From: a virus
Length of the DNA stretch: 41,148 nucleotides
Direction: 5' to 3' (one strand)
IMG/VR virus record: IMGVR_UViG_3300007735_000729
Location: 1 to 41,148 of that record
Shown: piece by piece, positions 28,636-36,952 of the stretch
Layout of the letters: each line of letters starts with the position of its first letter
Numbering within the stretch: position 1 is the first letter of the stretch
Notes under the pieces: model-generated
The model's database searches: none
Told to the model about the DNA's origin: nothing
What the model saw: the letters and a program-made list of their open reading frames with translations, nothing else
Position numbers and translations under genes: made by a program

Positions 28636-30739
28636 CTCCACCTCCTCCTGCCTGCTGATCCATGGACGCGGCATGCGTCATCTGCTCGAGTTCCATTGCA
28701 TGCTCCTCACGCAGCCGCTCGAGTTCCGCCAGATGGCGGGCCAGCAACTGCTTGTTGGAGCTTTCGGTCTTGATCTCGGCCAGTGCCAGTCGCGTCAGGT
28801 TGTTCTCCTGGGCGATCTTGAGCTTGGTCGGCTGCACCGATTCCTTCTCCTTCACGCGCCCGGACAGGATCTTCACCTCCTGCTGGAGCGCCTCGATCAT
28901 CTGCTGCGCGTGCGCCTTGTCGGGATCGCTCATGTCGAAGAACCTCTGCCCGTCCTGATAGCCGGCCAGCCCGAAGATCTCCTTGGCGACCTCCCCCAGG
29001 TTGATGCCCGGCGGCGGGTGCATGGCAACGTTCTGGAACGCCTGCAGGCCGACGATGAACTTGTTCATCTTCTGGACCGGGTCGGTGGCACCCATGCCGA
29101 CGTTGCAGATGACCGTCAGTTCCCGCTCCAGCATGTCGTCGGTAACGGCATCGACGCCGAACCGCTGGGAGAGTTGCGCCCGCTGGCCGGCAATGTTCAG
29201 GACGGCAGGATCGGTCTCGTAGGACTGCTCCAGCAGCACGAGTTGCCGCAGGATCGGGTTGATGAAGGTCTCGACGTAGGTCTTCAGCAGGTATTCGGTG
29301 AGCAGGTTGCTCGGCCCCTGCAGCATCCGCATCGTGTTGTTCGATGCATTGCCGGAGCGCATCGCCTGGATCTGCATCGGATCGAAGTTGCCGACGAGGT
29401 CGGAGAAGTCCGCGTCGATGCGGTTCTGTTCCTCATAGGCCGATCCGGTCACGTCGGGCCAGTTCACCTCGCGGACATCGTTCTCCACGTCGTCGGCCAG
29501 CGTGATGCCGCCGGGGACGTTGCGCACGAGGCTCTGCAGGTCGACGTTGCGGCCACGCTTCACGATCCATCGCTTGTTCAGGACGAACTTGATGTTGTCC
29601 AGCCGCTGATTCATGACCTCGTTGGCTTCGTCCTGCAGCCCCTCGGACAGCTTGGGGACGCTGGCAGGCATCGGCTTGTGCGTCTCGAGGATCGCATTGC
29701 CGATCACGTAGGGACGTTTCCCGTGGAACACCGTCATCCGCAGCGGCTCAGGCTCCGTCAGAAGATGGTCCGACTGCAGGGTGTAGAACTCCCAGTCCTC
29801 GCCGTTCCAGCGGTGGATGTGCCGGTGGACCCACACGATGTCGTAGTCCGACACGGTGCGGCGCTGCTGCGACGGATCCTGCTGCTGGCCCAGTCGGGCC
29901 GACCGGGTGGAGTCATCCGGGGTGTCCATCGACCGGGCGAGTTCCGAGTCGGATACCTGCTTCCATACACGCCCCTTGGGGTCGGGCCGACGCATCCTGT
30001 CCCGCACGTCGCAGACGTACATCGGGATGAGGTGGATGAAGTAGGGGGAGGTATTGACCGGGTCCAGCCACGAGGCGGACGGATCGAAGCGCACGTTCTC
30101 GATGGGCAGCAGTTCGACAACCGGCTGGTCGACCATCGCATCGGTCGGCTGGTCGTCCTTCGCCTTGCCCGGGATGTACTGCCAGTGGACGTGGGCTACG
30201 CAGGCGCCCTGCACCTGGGCATCCTGCAGGCCGCCCTGCACGATCAGGAACCACGGGATCGACTTGGTCAGGCGGTACTGGATCAGTTCCTGCATGACCT
30301 CGGCAGACATCCGCTGGTCCTTGTCGGACGGGTTCTGCGGCTCGATGTTCACCCGGTCGAGGTTGGAGAAGAACGCTGCAGCCGATGCGGCCTCGTTCTT
30401 TCGGATGACGGCGCGGGTCTTCGGGCGATACAGGTTCGACCGCTTCCTGAACACCTCGGTGTTGTACTTCGAGGCACTGGAATGCTGGTTGTTGAAGGCC
30501 CGCAGCGAGTCCTCCCACTGCCGGCGGTAGTTGGAGTCGATGTAGGTGGTGCTGAACTCCAGCGCATCCTTGGCCCGACGCATCCAGTCAGGCTTGTCCT
30601 CGTGCTCCCCATTCGCGCCCACGTCCCCGCCCGACATGCGCCGACTGCCGCCGACCGTGATCGGGTAGTCGGTCATGGTGGAGGGCGGCGGATCGGTGAT
30701 CGAGGGCGGCTGGGGGCGCCACGAGGTGCTAGCTGCCAT
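28613..30739 (-). CDS. Portal protein
   Basis: 708 residues. Portal hallmarks include 'FNNQHSSASKYNTEVFRKRS', 'NLYRPKTRAVIRKNEAASAA', a central beta domain ('VHRHIHRWNGEDWEFYTLQS'), 'ILETHKPMPASVPKLSEGLQ', 'DEANEVMNQRLDNIKFVLNK' and a long C-terminal coiled-coil barrel ending Gly/Asp-rich. It forms the 12-fold DNA entry ring. Length fits P22 gp1-like portals (about 725). It overlaps the upstream gene by 11 bp. Confidence 0.9.
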   Translation of the reverse strand: MAASTSWRPQPPSITDPPPSTMTDYPITVGGSRRMSGGDVGANGEHEDKPDWMRRAKDALEFSTTYIDSNYRRQWEDSLRAFNNQHSSASKYNTEVFRKRSNLYRPKTRAVIRKNEAASAAAFFSNLDRVNIEPQNPSDKDQRMSAEVMQELIQYRLTKSIPWFLIVQGGLQDAQVQGACVAHVHWQYIPGKAKDDQPTDAMVDQPVVELLPIENVRFDPSASWLDPVNTSPYFIHLIPMYVCDVRDRMRRPDPKGRVWKQVSDSELARSMDTPDDSTRSARLGQQQDPSQQRRTVSDYDIVWVHRHIHRWNGEDWEFYTLQSDHLLTEPEPLRMTVFHGKRPYVIGNAILETHKPMPASVPKLSEGLQDEANEVMNQRLDNIKFVLNKRWIVKRGRNVDLQSLVRNVPGGITLADDVENDVREVNWPDVTGSAYEEQNRIDADFSDLVGNFDPMQIQAMRSGNASNNTMRMLQGPSNLLTEYLLKTYVETFINPILRQLVLLEQSYETDPAVLNIAGQRAQLSQRFGVDAVTDDMLERELTVICNVGMGATDPVQKMNKFIVGLQAFQNVAMHPPPGINLGEVAKEIFGLAGYQDGQRFFDMSDPDKAHAQQMIEALQQEVKILSGRVKEKESVQPTKLKIAQENNLTRLALAEIKTESSNKQLLARHLAELERLREEHAMELEQMTHAASMDQQAGGGGDGEGESD

Positions 30740-31121
30740 TGTTCAACACTCCGACCTTCTGCGTGAACAGGCCCCACGGGAAGGTGGGTTCGACGCCAAT
30801 CCACTTCGTGCGGGGGATGTTGAAGGCCTCCAGCATCTTGCCGCCGGCTTCCAGCACCATCTGCCGGAACACCTTCGGGTCGTCCGTGTCCTGATGCTTC
30901 ACGGTGTAGCACAGTCCCTTGGCGTACTGCCGCATCAGCGGGGCGATGTAGGCGTCGATCTCGGAGTGCCTGACGTGCAGCGCCTGCCCCTGGTAGCCGA
31001 CGACCCACGGGTGCCCGGGGTATTCCCGCCCGAGAATGTCGGCAGCCCGACGCGCCATCTCGGCGTCCCAGACCTCATCGAGCACGCCCGGGGAGTGCTT
31101 CGCGAATACTGTCTCGCTCAT
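30729..31121 (-). CDS. Hypothetical protein between terminase and portal, 130 aa
   Basis: Contains 'DEVWDAEMARRAADILGREY' then 'GYQGQALHVRHSEIDAYIAP', a mixed alpha/beta pattern I cannot assign. Begins at ATG 31121 in an ATGA overlap without its own ribosome site, so translation is probably coupled. Co-transcribed with terminase and portal. Confidence 0.6.
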   Translation of the reverse strand: MSETVFAKHSPGVLDEVWDAEMARRAADILGREYPGHPWVVGYQGQALHVRHSEIDAYIAPLMRQYAKGLCYTVKHQDTDDPKVFRQMVLEAGGKMLEAFNIPRTKWIGVEPTFPWGLFTQKVGVLNNGS

Positions 31122-31306
31122 CGTCGGTAGAACCCCGTGGTGCCCAGATCGGTGGAGTCGAAGCCGCGCGCGCCAGCATCGAACACGTAGATGCGGTGAT
31201 CCGGGGCCGACAGTTCGCCGCCCCATGCCCGCTGGACCAGTTCCAGCCAGGAGATGTCGCGGGTGGTGACGGGCAGGCCGTTGGATGGCGGAATCCTGTC
31301 GGGCAT
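31118..31306 (-). CDS. Small hypothetical protein, 62 aa
   Basis: Contains 'SWLELVQRAWGGELSAPDHR' then 'YVFDAGARGF'. No recognised family. Overlaps the terminase stop (TGATG) and the next start (ATGA), so it is embedded in the packaging operon. Confidence 0.55.
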   Translation of the reverse strand: MPDRIPPSNGLPVTTRDISWLELVQRAWGGELSAPDHRIYVFDAGARGFDSTDLGTTGFYRR

Positions 31307-32958
31307 CAGACGACCTCCGGCTCGAGCATGGCTTCGTCGTAGTAGATGGGCGGGCGGGGATCCATGTCGTAGATGCGGCTGGCTGCGTCCACGATGTCCT
31401 TCAGTCCGCCGAACGGGAAGTAGTGGACCTGCAGCCTGAACCTTTCCACGAGGTCATAGGTTGCACCAGTTTCATCCTTCCTGCGAATTGGTCGGGCGAC
31501 GCGGTATCCGTACCCCTCGGCCTCCATCCGCCGCTGCAGCGCAGTCAGGTTCTTCTCGTCCGTCTTGTAGGGTACATAGAAGCGGTGCGACCGGAAGTCA
31601 GGCCCCAGCCGCTGGACGCGGTCGATCTTGCTGCCCGGACCTTCCCGGGGCCACTCCAGTTCCGTGATCGGGAACCGCTGCCCCTCCAGATCCTGCCGTT
31701 CCTTGAAGTAGTCGAGGTCGCTGATGGCGCCATACCGCTCGTAGCCGACCTCCACGTTCTGGACGCCTGCAGCGGCCCGCCACGTCCGCCACAGGTCGCG
31801 CATGTACTGCCACCGCTCCTGCAGGTCCATCTTCCGGTCGTGGCCGTCCAGCAGGTACTTGTTGCCGGCATAGTCGATGCCAATGACCACCATGGCCGTA
31901 TTGGCCGAATCCCGCTTCACCGACCGCGCCGGGTCGATCATGATGTAGACGTTCAGGGTGTTCGGGCGCGCCTCGTAGACCTGAATGTCCTCGACGTTGA
32001 ACATCTTCTGGGTGCCTGACAGCGGGTTGCCCAGCAACTGGCAGGCAACGACCTCATCCCCCTGATCGATGATCTTCTGCCGCCACTGCTCCGGGGTCAG
32101 CAGGACCGGGTGGCCGTCCATGGTGCCGTCGTCGGTGGCCGGCCGGTGCCGGAGAATCACGGATCCCTGCTTGATCATGGCCTCGTAGGTGTCGGCATAG
32201 CTGTACCGGGTGCCTACGTACCGCTTGCGGCAGTGCAGTGATCCCAGATTGTCCGACAGTTGCCACGCCTCGGTCGTCTTGGCGATCTGCTCCGGCGTGG
32301 TGACGCTCTTGTCGGTGACCACGTCATCGTAGAGCAGGATCTTGAAGTGCCGGGATGTCGGCTGCCCGTCCACCAGTCCCCACGCCTCGACGGTGGCCTC
32401 CTTGGGGTTGGACTGGCGGCGGACGATGATGCCGTCATCGAGGGACCAGCGCGGCGACTCCCGCTCCGGCTTGGCATACAGCACGTCTGGGAACAGTCGC
32501 TTCAGGCGGTCGTTCAGTTCCAGTTCCAGCTTGATCTGGGACAGGAACGCCTTTGCAATGCTGCGGGTGTGACTGAAGATGCCGACTGTCACTTCCGGGT
32601 CCATCAGGATGTCCTGAATGATCCCCGCGAAGGTGATGATCGTGCTCTTGTAGTGTCCGCGCCCCCAGATGTCGAGGTGGTTGTCCGGGGCCAGTTCGAC
32701 CTCCCGGCAGCGGGCGTATATCCACGGGTGAAAGGCGTCGATCCGTCCCAGCACCTTCACCAGAAGATAGAACCTGTCCACGAGGCACAGGGCCGACATC
32801 ATTTCGGTGTCGGTGCCGCGCTCATCGAGCTGGTCCCACGTCTTCAGGACATCAGTGAATTCCAGCTTCTGGAGGTTCGGGAGATTCGTCAATGACCGTG
32901 TAGCTGGCTTCCGAGACGGCGGCCTGCCGGAGCTTTTGCGCAATGGAGCGCGCGTCAT
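31306..32958 (-). CDS. Terminase large subunit
   Basis: 550 residues. ATPase: Walker A-like 'WGRGHYKSTIITF' (98-110), 'VGIFSHTRSIAKAFL' and Walker B 'ILLYDDVVTD' (207-216). Nuclease: 'VYIMIDPARS' then 'YLLDGHDRK' supplies the metal-binding acids of an RNase H-like domain. It cuts and pumps DNA into the prohead; headful packaging would agree with the permuted ends. The first 107 bp overlap the small-subunit-like gene; a start at an internal ATG (codon 53 or 54) cannot be excluded. Confidence 0.9.
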   Translation of the reverse strand: MTRAPLRKSSGRPPSRKPATRSLTNLPNLQKLEFTDVLKTWDQLDERGTDTEMMSALCLVDRFYLLVKVLGRIDAFHPWIYARCREVELAPDNHLDIWGRGHYKSTIITFAGIIQDILMDPEVTVGIFSHTRSIAKAFLSQIKLELELNDRLKRLFPDVLYAKPERESPRWSLDDGIIVRRQSNPKEATVEAWGLVDGQPTSRHFKILLYDDVVTDKSVTTPEQIAKTTEAWQLSDNLGSLHCRKRYVGTRYSYADTYEAMIKQGSVILRHRPATDDGTMDGHPVLLTPEQWRQKIIDQGDEVVACQLLGNPLSGTQKMFNVEDIQVYEARPNTLNVYIMIDPARSVKRDSANTAMVVIGIDYAGNKYLLDGHDRKMDLQERWQYMRDLWRTWRAAAGVQNVEVGYERYGAISDLDYFKERQDLEGQRFPITELEWPREGPGSKIDRVQRLGPDFRSHRFYVPYKTDEKNLTALQRRMEAEGYGYRVARPIRRKDETGATYDLVERFRLQVHYFPFGGLKDIVDAASRIYDMDPRPPIYYDEAMLEPEVV

Positions 32959-33196
32959 CTACCCGTACCCCCTGGATGTCGCCTTCGACATGGACCTGTT
33001 CCTTGACCTTGCCCTCCAGGCGCTCGGCGATGTGCTGCATGGCCCACTGGTCGCCACCCTCGGCAGACGTGACCAGCCGTTTCGCGAGGGCGAGCAGGCC
33101 CCGATCCACCGTGCCATGCTGGTGGGCAAGGGCGCGGCGGATCGCCTGCGTCCATATCTTGCCTTCACCCTTCGGCTTGATCGCCTTGCCGGCCAT
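32852..33196 (-). CDS. Probable terminase small subunit-like protein
   Basis: 114 residues: 'KIWTQAIRRALAHQHG', then 'GLLALAKRLVTSAEGGDQWA' and 'MQHIAERLEGKVKEQVHVEG', the pattern of small proteins next to phage terminases (DUF5681-like, 'LGDRLDGKPAQ' motif). Directly before and overlapping the large subunit. DNA-recognition role inferred from place; no helix-turn-helix is obvious. Confidence 0.6.
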   Translation of the reverse strand: MAGKAIKPKGEGKIWTQAIRRALAHQHGTVDRGLLALAKRLVTSAEGGDQWAMQHIAERLEGKVKEQVHVEGDIQGVRVDDARSIAQKLRQAAVSEASYTVIDESPEPPEAGIH

Positions 33197-33300
33197 CAGA
33201 CGGGATCGCGTCGCCCGGCTTCGTATACCGCCCGGAGCGCGGCCTCGAGGGAGTCTGCCAGTGCGGCCTTGAAGATGGCCTGCAGTTCTTCGTCACTCAT
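33196..33300 (-). CDS. Tiny hypothetical protein, 34 aa
   Basis: One amphipathic acidic helix ('DEELQAIFKAALADSLEAAL'). Starts and stops overlap both neighbours (ATGA and TGATG), which is the main support for it being translated. Confidence 0.45.
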   Translation of the reverse strand: MSDEELQAIFKAALADSLEAALRAVYEAGRRDPV

Positions 33301-33493
33301 CTTCCACGTCCTTCCGATCACGACGGATCGGGATGTCGAAACCCTTGGCATGCTCGAACAGGCGCAGTTCAAGATGCCGATTCCGGTTCCTGAGCAGGGA
33401 GCCATCCATCGAGACGTTACCCGTGATGTTCGGGACGCGGCTCTGCGGGGTCATGGTGACCGTGTGCGTCTTCACGCCCTTGCGTCGTCGCAT
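33293..33493 (-). CDS. Small basic hypothetical protein, 66 aa
   Basis: Basic, with Arg/Asn-rich 'GSLLRNRNRHLELRLFEHAK'. ATG 33493 has only a weak AGGG upstream and lies 77 bp inside the end of the nucleotidyltransferase gene in another frame. Its stop overlaps the start of the next small gene. Function unknown. Confidence 0.5.
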   Translation of the reverse strand: MRRRKGVKTHTVTMTPQSRVPNITGNVSMDGSLLRNRNRHLELRLFEHAKGFDIPIRRDRKDVEDE

Positions 33494-33884
33494 GGCTGGC
33501 CCTGCTGGCGAGTATGTCGGTGGTACTGATCCCCTGGATTCTGGGAATCAGGATGAGCTGGCGCGCATGTTCTGCGCCAAGTATCACGCCATCCCGGTAC
33601 TGATCATCCTTCACCATGATGTCCGGGGCAAGCATCATGACCAGATGGGTCGCGTCGCCATCGAACGGCATGACCCAGTCGGTCGGTCGGATGAAGGCCC
33701 GGACATTGCCCAATCGGGTTGCCAGCGAGTCTGCCGGTCGGGCCGGTCCCTTCAATTCACGCACGCTGGCATCGGTGTTCACTGCGACGATCAGCCTGTC
33801 TCCGAGTTCCATGCACCGGGTCAGGAAGTGCCGGTGCCCGTCGTGGAACACATCGAAGCAGCCGTTGGTGAAGACGGTGGTCAC
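33417..33884 (-). CDS. hldC: HldE C-domain-like / HldC heptose-1-phosphate adenylyltransferase
   Basis: 155 residues, nucleotidyltransferase fold: 'TNGCFDVFHDGHRHFL' (6-21) with the catalytic HDGH at 14-17, 'LIVAVNTDASVRELKGPARP' (31-50), 'VKDDQY' and the closing 'GISTTDIL' (118-125), all as in HldE/RfaE cytidylyltransferase-type domains. It would join heptose-1-phosphate to ATP to give ADP-heptose. A His-rich tail of 30 residues is extra and overlaps the next gene. GTG start in a GTGA overlap with the kinase, so the two are made together, as separate proteins rather than the fused HldE of E. coli. Confidence 0.8.
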   Translation of the reverse strand: MTTVFTNGCFDVFHDGHRHFLTRCMELGDRLIVAVNTDASVRELKGPARPADSLATRLGNVRAFIRPTDWVMPFDGDATHLVMMLAPDIMVKDDQYRDGVILGAEHARQLILIPRIQGISTTDILASRASHATTQGREDAHGHHDPAEPRPEHHG

Positions 33885-34693
33885 AGCAGGCTGCGCAGCG
33901 TCCTGAGGTCGCAGATCGCGGTGCCGATCTGTCCGACGCTCCAGCCGGCTGCCTTGTTGGCGAGGGTGCAGATCTCGCCCCACGAGGCGCCTGCCGCGAG
34001 TCCCAGTGCCGTGATTGCCACCACGATGTCCCCGGCGCCGGTCACGTCGTGGACGAGCTTCGCCTCGGTCGGGTAGTCCTCGAAGTGGGTTTCCATGTGA
34101 TGCACCCGGAGTCCTTCGGCCCCGCGCTTCTGCAGGATCACGCCGTCCCACATCGTCCGGTGACTCAGCCACAGGTCCATCTCGTGCTGGTTCGGGCAGA
34201 TCACCGTGGCGCCCTCGTACTTCTCCCACGTCGGCGCCTTCGGATCCACCACGACCGGACAGCGGCCATCGACACGGCGGATGACGTGCTGGCAGATCTC
34301 CTGTGTCAGGGCGCCCTTGGCATAGTCCGACAGGATCACCGCATCGGCCATGTCCACATGGGCCGACAGGTTGTCGAGGGAGCACCAGCCGGGGTCGGCA
34401 ATCACGTCGGCATCGTGCCGGAACATGAGGTGATTGCCCATGTAGAACCGGGTCTTCTGCGATACCTGATACGGGGCGAACAGGTCCACGCTGCCGCCAA
34501 GGGCGGCTGCCTGTTCCGCGACCAGTCCGGCGCCTCCATCCGATGTACGCGACTCCTTCGTCACGAATACCGGGACCGGGGCCTCTGCGGCCAGCCGACT
34601 CGTGCCGCCAAAGTGGTAGGTATCGAGGATCAGGTCGCCGACGACCAGCACCCGCTTGCCTTCCCATTTCCAGATGGCCGATTTCAGGCTCAT
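33881..34693 (-). CDS. hldA: HldE N-domain-like / HldA heptose-7-phosphate kinase
   Basis: 270-residue PfkB/ribokinase-family kinase. 'VGDLILDTYHFGGTSRLAAE' (18-37), 'APVPVF', 'LSDYAKGAL' (121-129), 'VVVDPKA' (147-153) and the anion hole with catalytic Asp 'DVTGAGD' (216-222) follow the HldE kinase domain closely. Expected to phosphorylate D-glycero-D-manno-heptose-7-phosphate at C1. ATG 34693 overlaps the stop of the GmhA gene. The substrate could be a related heptose or hexose. Confidence 0.85.
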   Translation of the reverse strand: MSLKSAIWKWEGKRVLVVGDLILDTYHFGGTSRLAAEAPVPVFVTKESRTSDGGAGLVAEQAAALGGSVDLFAPYQVSQKTRFYMGNHLMFRHDADVIADPGWCSLDNLSAHVDMADAVILSDYAKGALTQEICQHVIRRVDGRCPVVVDPKAPTWEKYEGATVICPNQHEMDLWLSHRTMWDGVILQKRGAEGLRVHHMETHFEDYPTEAKLVHDVTGAGDIVVAITALGLAAGASWGEICTLANKAAGWSVGQIGTAICDLRTLRSLL

Positions 34694-35301
34694 GGCTTGG
34701 CCCCCTCGTCCACCATCCCGCACCATGCGTGGATGACAAGGCCATGCACCTCCTGGATCCGGGGCGTGTCCCCGCTGGGCACACTGACGCAGACATCGCT
34801 GCCTGCCAGTTCCCGCCTGCCGGTCAGCCCGATGACGACCATGCCCTTCGCTCGCGCGGCCTGAACGGCGCGGATGATGTTGATCGATGCGCCGCTGGTC
34901 GAGATCGCCACCAGGACATCTGCCTGGGCTCCCAGGGCCTGCACCTGCCGGGAGAACACGGCATCGAATCCGTAGTCGTTGCCGACAGCCGTCAGGATGC
35001 TGGTGTCGGTGGTCAGCGCCATTGCCGGGAAACCGTCCCGCTCCTTCAGGTAGCGTCCGACCAGTTCGGCTGCGAAGTGCTGGGCATCGGCTGCCGACCC
35101 GCCGTTGCCGCAGATCAGTACCCGTCTGCCGATGTGCAGCGCATCCCTGAGCAGGATGCCGGCCATTGCCACGTCCTGTGCAAACTCCTCACCCAGTTGC
35201 GCCAGCGTCGCTGCTGCCGCCTGTCGGGTCAGTTCCCACGACCGGGCCAGCTTCCTGACCTCGGCGTCCCAGCCACCCATCTCCAGTTCAAGCGTATCCA
35301 T
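34690..35301 (-). CDS. gmhA: GmhA-like sedoheptulose-7-phosphate isomerase
   Basis: 203-residue SIS-domain isomerase. 'CGNGGSAADAQHFAAELVGR' (64-83) with metal ligands H75 and E79, 'STSGAS' (134-139) and 'RIQEVHGLVIHAWC' (181-194) with Q183 and H191 are the GmhA phosphosugar and zinc sites. It converts sedoheptulose-7-phosphate to heptose-7-phosphate, the first step to ADP-heptose. ATG 35301 has GGAGGAGG upstream. Heads a three-gene cassette with the kinase and nucleotidyltransferase; the phosphatase GmhB and epimerase HldD are absent and would come from the host. Confidence 0.9.
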   Translation of the reverse strand: MDTLELEMGGWDAEVRKLARSWELTRQAAAATLAQLGEEFAQDVAMAGILLRDALHIGRRVLICGNGGSAADAQHFAAELVGRYLKERDGFPAMALTTDTSILTAVGNDYGFDAVFSRQVQALGAQADVLVAISTSGASINIIRAVQAARAKGMVVIGLTGRRELAGSDVCVSVPSGDTPRIQEVHGLVIHAWCGMVDEGAKP

Positions 35302-35327
35302 GAGCCCTCCTCCGATACGTTGATGTC

Positions 35328-35582
35328 CTACCGCGTCTGCTGCTGGCCTGCCTCCCGTCGTGCAGCCTGAAGCTCCAGATCCCTCGTCCTGTCCTCCTCC
35401 GATGCCGTCCGTCGCTCGAGATCCTGCAGCAGCGTCAGGACGCGCTCCTGCGTCCGCTGCATGTCCATGATGGACGAGATGGTCCAGCCGCCTCCCAGCG
35501 TCATGGCCGAAATCAGCACCCCCTGGGACACCAGCGACAGGTCGAGCGTAAACCGTCCATCAGGTCTTTCCTTCACCACCAC
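35328..35582 (-). CDS. Single-pass membrane protein with coiled-coil tail
   Basis: 84 residues from GTG 35582 (GGTGGAG seven bases upstream); a GTG at 35657 gives a longer form with a basic head. Hydrophobic segment 'LVSQGVLISAMTLGGGWTIS' then a charged coiled coil ('QERVLTLLQDLERRTASEED'). The plan, one anchor and a coiled coil, resembles small phage membrane proteins, including some spanin or virion proteins. Possible lysis function, unproven. Confidence 0.55.
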   Translation of the reverse strand: MVVKERPDGRFTLDLSLVSQGVLISAMTLGGGWTISSIMDMQRTQERVLTLLQDLERRTASEEDRTRDLELQAARREAGQQQTR

Positions 35583-35762
35583 GAAATGACTCCACCACGA
35601 ACGCCTGCGTCGGGTGGACGAAGGCAAAATGCCACTATCTGGTAGCACAGCTGACACGCAATGTCCGTCCTGCCCGTGGTGAGGCTGTCTGTGGAAGGCC
35701 CGCCGATGGGCGGAGGTCGAGGAACACTGAAGCGAAGGATGCCCCAGTTCATTGACCCAGGT
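35583..35762. other. Short intergenic region
   Basis: 180 bp with no well-supported gene. On the leftward strand a weak promoter-like pair, TTGCGT then GATAGT after 16 bp, lies near 35635-35662 and could add transcription of the membrane protein and sugar cassette. Confidence 0.3.
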
Positions 35763-36065
35763 CTACCGCCGCAGCACCCCGATCACCTGCAGCGCCTCGA
35801 GTTCGGTCCAGACCGTGGCCACCTGCCCGCGCCACGCCGCGTGCCAGTCAGCATGCATGTTGTCCGAAGGCCTGATCCTGCCGCGCGGCGACTTCCGGTT
35901 CGGGTTCTTCACCTCGATCAGGAAGTTCATCCCGTTGAAGCCCACCAGCAGGTCGGGGACATCCTTGCCCACCGCATGCAGCAGCTCCACCGTGGCGCCC
36001 GCCTGCTTCAGTGCCGCCACCACCACCTTCTGGTTCTCGTCCACCCGTGCGGCGCGCCTCAGCAT
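35763..36065 (-). CDS. VRR-NUC-type PD-(D/E)XK nuclease
   Basis: 100 residues from ATG 36065. 'RRAARVDENQKVVVAALKQA', 'LLHAVGKDVPDLLVGFNG', 'FLIEVKNP' and 'DWHAAWRGQVATV' match the short phage VRR-NUC nucleases; the active-site Asp is in 'VPDLLV' and the E-x-K in 'IEVK'. Related enzymes cut branched DNA and flaps, which fits resolving replication or recombination structures before packaging. Overlaps the previous gene. Confidence 0.8.
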   Translation of the reverse strand: MLRRAARVDENQKVVVAALKQAGATVELLHAVGKDVPDLLVGFNGMNFLIEVKNPNRKSPRGRIRPSDNMHADWHAAWRGQVATVWTELEALQVIGVLRR

Positions 36066-36583
36066 TCCTCCATCTCCATCCGGGGCAGCGACATCCACTG
36101 CATGTGCGGCGCCGCACGGACAAGCTCGACCAGCCTCCGGTCCATCGGCATCTTCCTGAACACCGGCCCGGCATCGTCCAGCAGCGAACGCGGCGGCTCC
36201 AGGCCGGCCCTTCGCCGCTCCCTCGCCAGCCGCTGCTTCTCCACCGGATCCACCATCTCCCGCTTCCGGGGCGGCCGACGCTCCAGGGACGTCTGCTTCG
36301 CATATGCCATCGACCGCTGCTGTGCCAGCGTCGGATTCGCCGTCTCGTAGTACTCCGATGCCAGCCCGATGATGGATGCCCGCCGCAGGTCACCCCTCTT
36401 CCGCAGCCACTCCCTGACCACATCCAGCACCCGGGGCTTCCCCTTCGTGATCACCCCGCTCTCCCTGATCCATCGCTGCACCACCACCCGACTGGCCTCG
36501 TAGTGCTCGTGCAGTTCCACCCAGCTCTTCGTCGCCGCCACCTCCATGAAGTCGGCCGGCACCTCCAGCTTCTGCCTCCTCAT
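36059..36583 (-). CDS. Putative DNA-binding protein, helix-turn-helix
   Basis: 174 residues. 'ELHEHYEASRVVVQRWIRES' is helix-turn-helix-like, with a Trp-containing recognition helix similar in style to the protein at 2608-3147. The rest is basic ('KQTSLERRPPRKREMVDPVE'). ATG 36583 has GGAGG seven bases upstream. Second gene of the long leftward operon, so a regulator or a terminase-associated recogniser is possible. Family not recognised. Confidence 0.6.
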   Translation of the reverse strand: MRRQKLEVPADFMEVAATKSWVELHEHYEASRVVVQRWIRESGVITKGKPRVLDVVREWLRKRGDLRRASIIGLASEYYETANPTLAQQRSMAYAKQTSLERRPPRKREMVDPVEKQRLARERRRAGLEPPRSLLDDAGPVFRKMPMDRRLVELVRAAPHMQWMSLPRMEMEEC

Positions 36584-36849
36584 CGCTCCACCTCCTCTCC
36601 GAATACCCGCCTGAATGCCATCTCCCACGTCTCAGGGTTCCCGGGCACCACCCGCCGTCCGATCCAGCCCCGATCCACCAGACATCGCCTGATCCGCTCT
36701 ACCCCCTCCTCCACCGTCGTGTCCCCGAAGGTGACCCGCCAGTCCCCCAGCACCCTCGCCATCAGTGCCACCTTCCGCATCCGCTCCAGCACCGGGTCAG
36801 CTACCCATGCCGCAACAGGCGCAACCTTCCGACTGCCCTTCCTCCCCAT
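36580..36849 (-). CDS. Hypothetical protein, 89 aa, first gene of the leftward operon
   Basis: Helical, basic protein ('PVLERMRKVALMARVLGDWR', 'VERIRRCLVDRGWIGRRVVP'). ATG 36849 with GGAGGG eight bases upstream; earlier in-frame starts are in low-quality sequence. Overlaps the next gene (ATGA). Unknown family. Confidence 0.6.
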   Translation of the reverse strand: MGRKGSRKVAPVAAWVADPVLERMRKVALMARVLGDWRVTFGDTTVEEGVERIRRCLVDRGWIGRRVVPGNPETWEMAFRRVFGEEVER

Positions 36850-36924
36850 CCCGACAGCCCTCCACAGATGTGCAGTACACCCCCTTCGTGCCCGTACACG
36901 GATGTGTGGTGGCACCCCATCATG

Positions 36925-36952
36925 AATATCAGGACTCCCGTTATCGCGTAAA
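36925..36952 (-). promoter_or_regulatory. Candidate leftward promoter for the virion operon
   Basis: On the leftward strand, TTTACG (36952-36947), 16 bp, then GATATT (36930-36925), about 75 bp before the first leftward gene. Moderate match only; no other strong leftward promoter is evident upstream of that gene. Confidence 0.35.

Noticed and set aside
33417-34796. 459-residue frame as a fused kinase-nucleotidyltransferase
   Set aside because: Upstream of 33884 this frame is a shadow of the kinase gene; the kinase is read in another frame and ends at 33881, so the two enzymes are separate.
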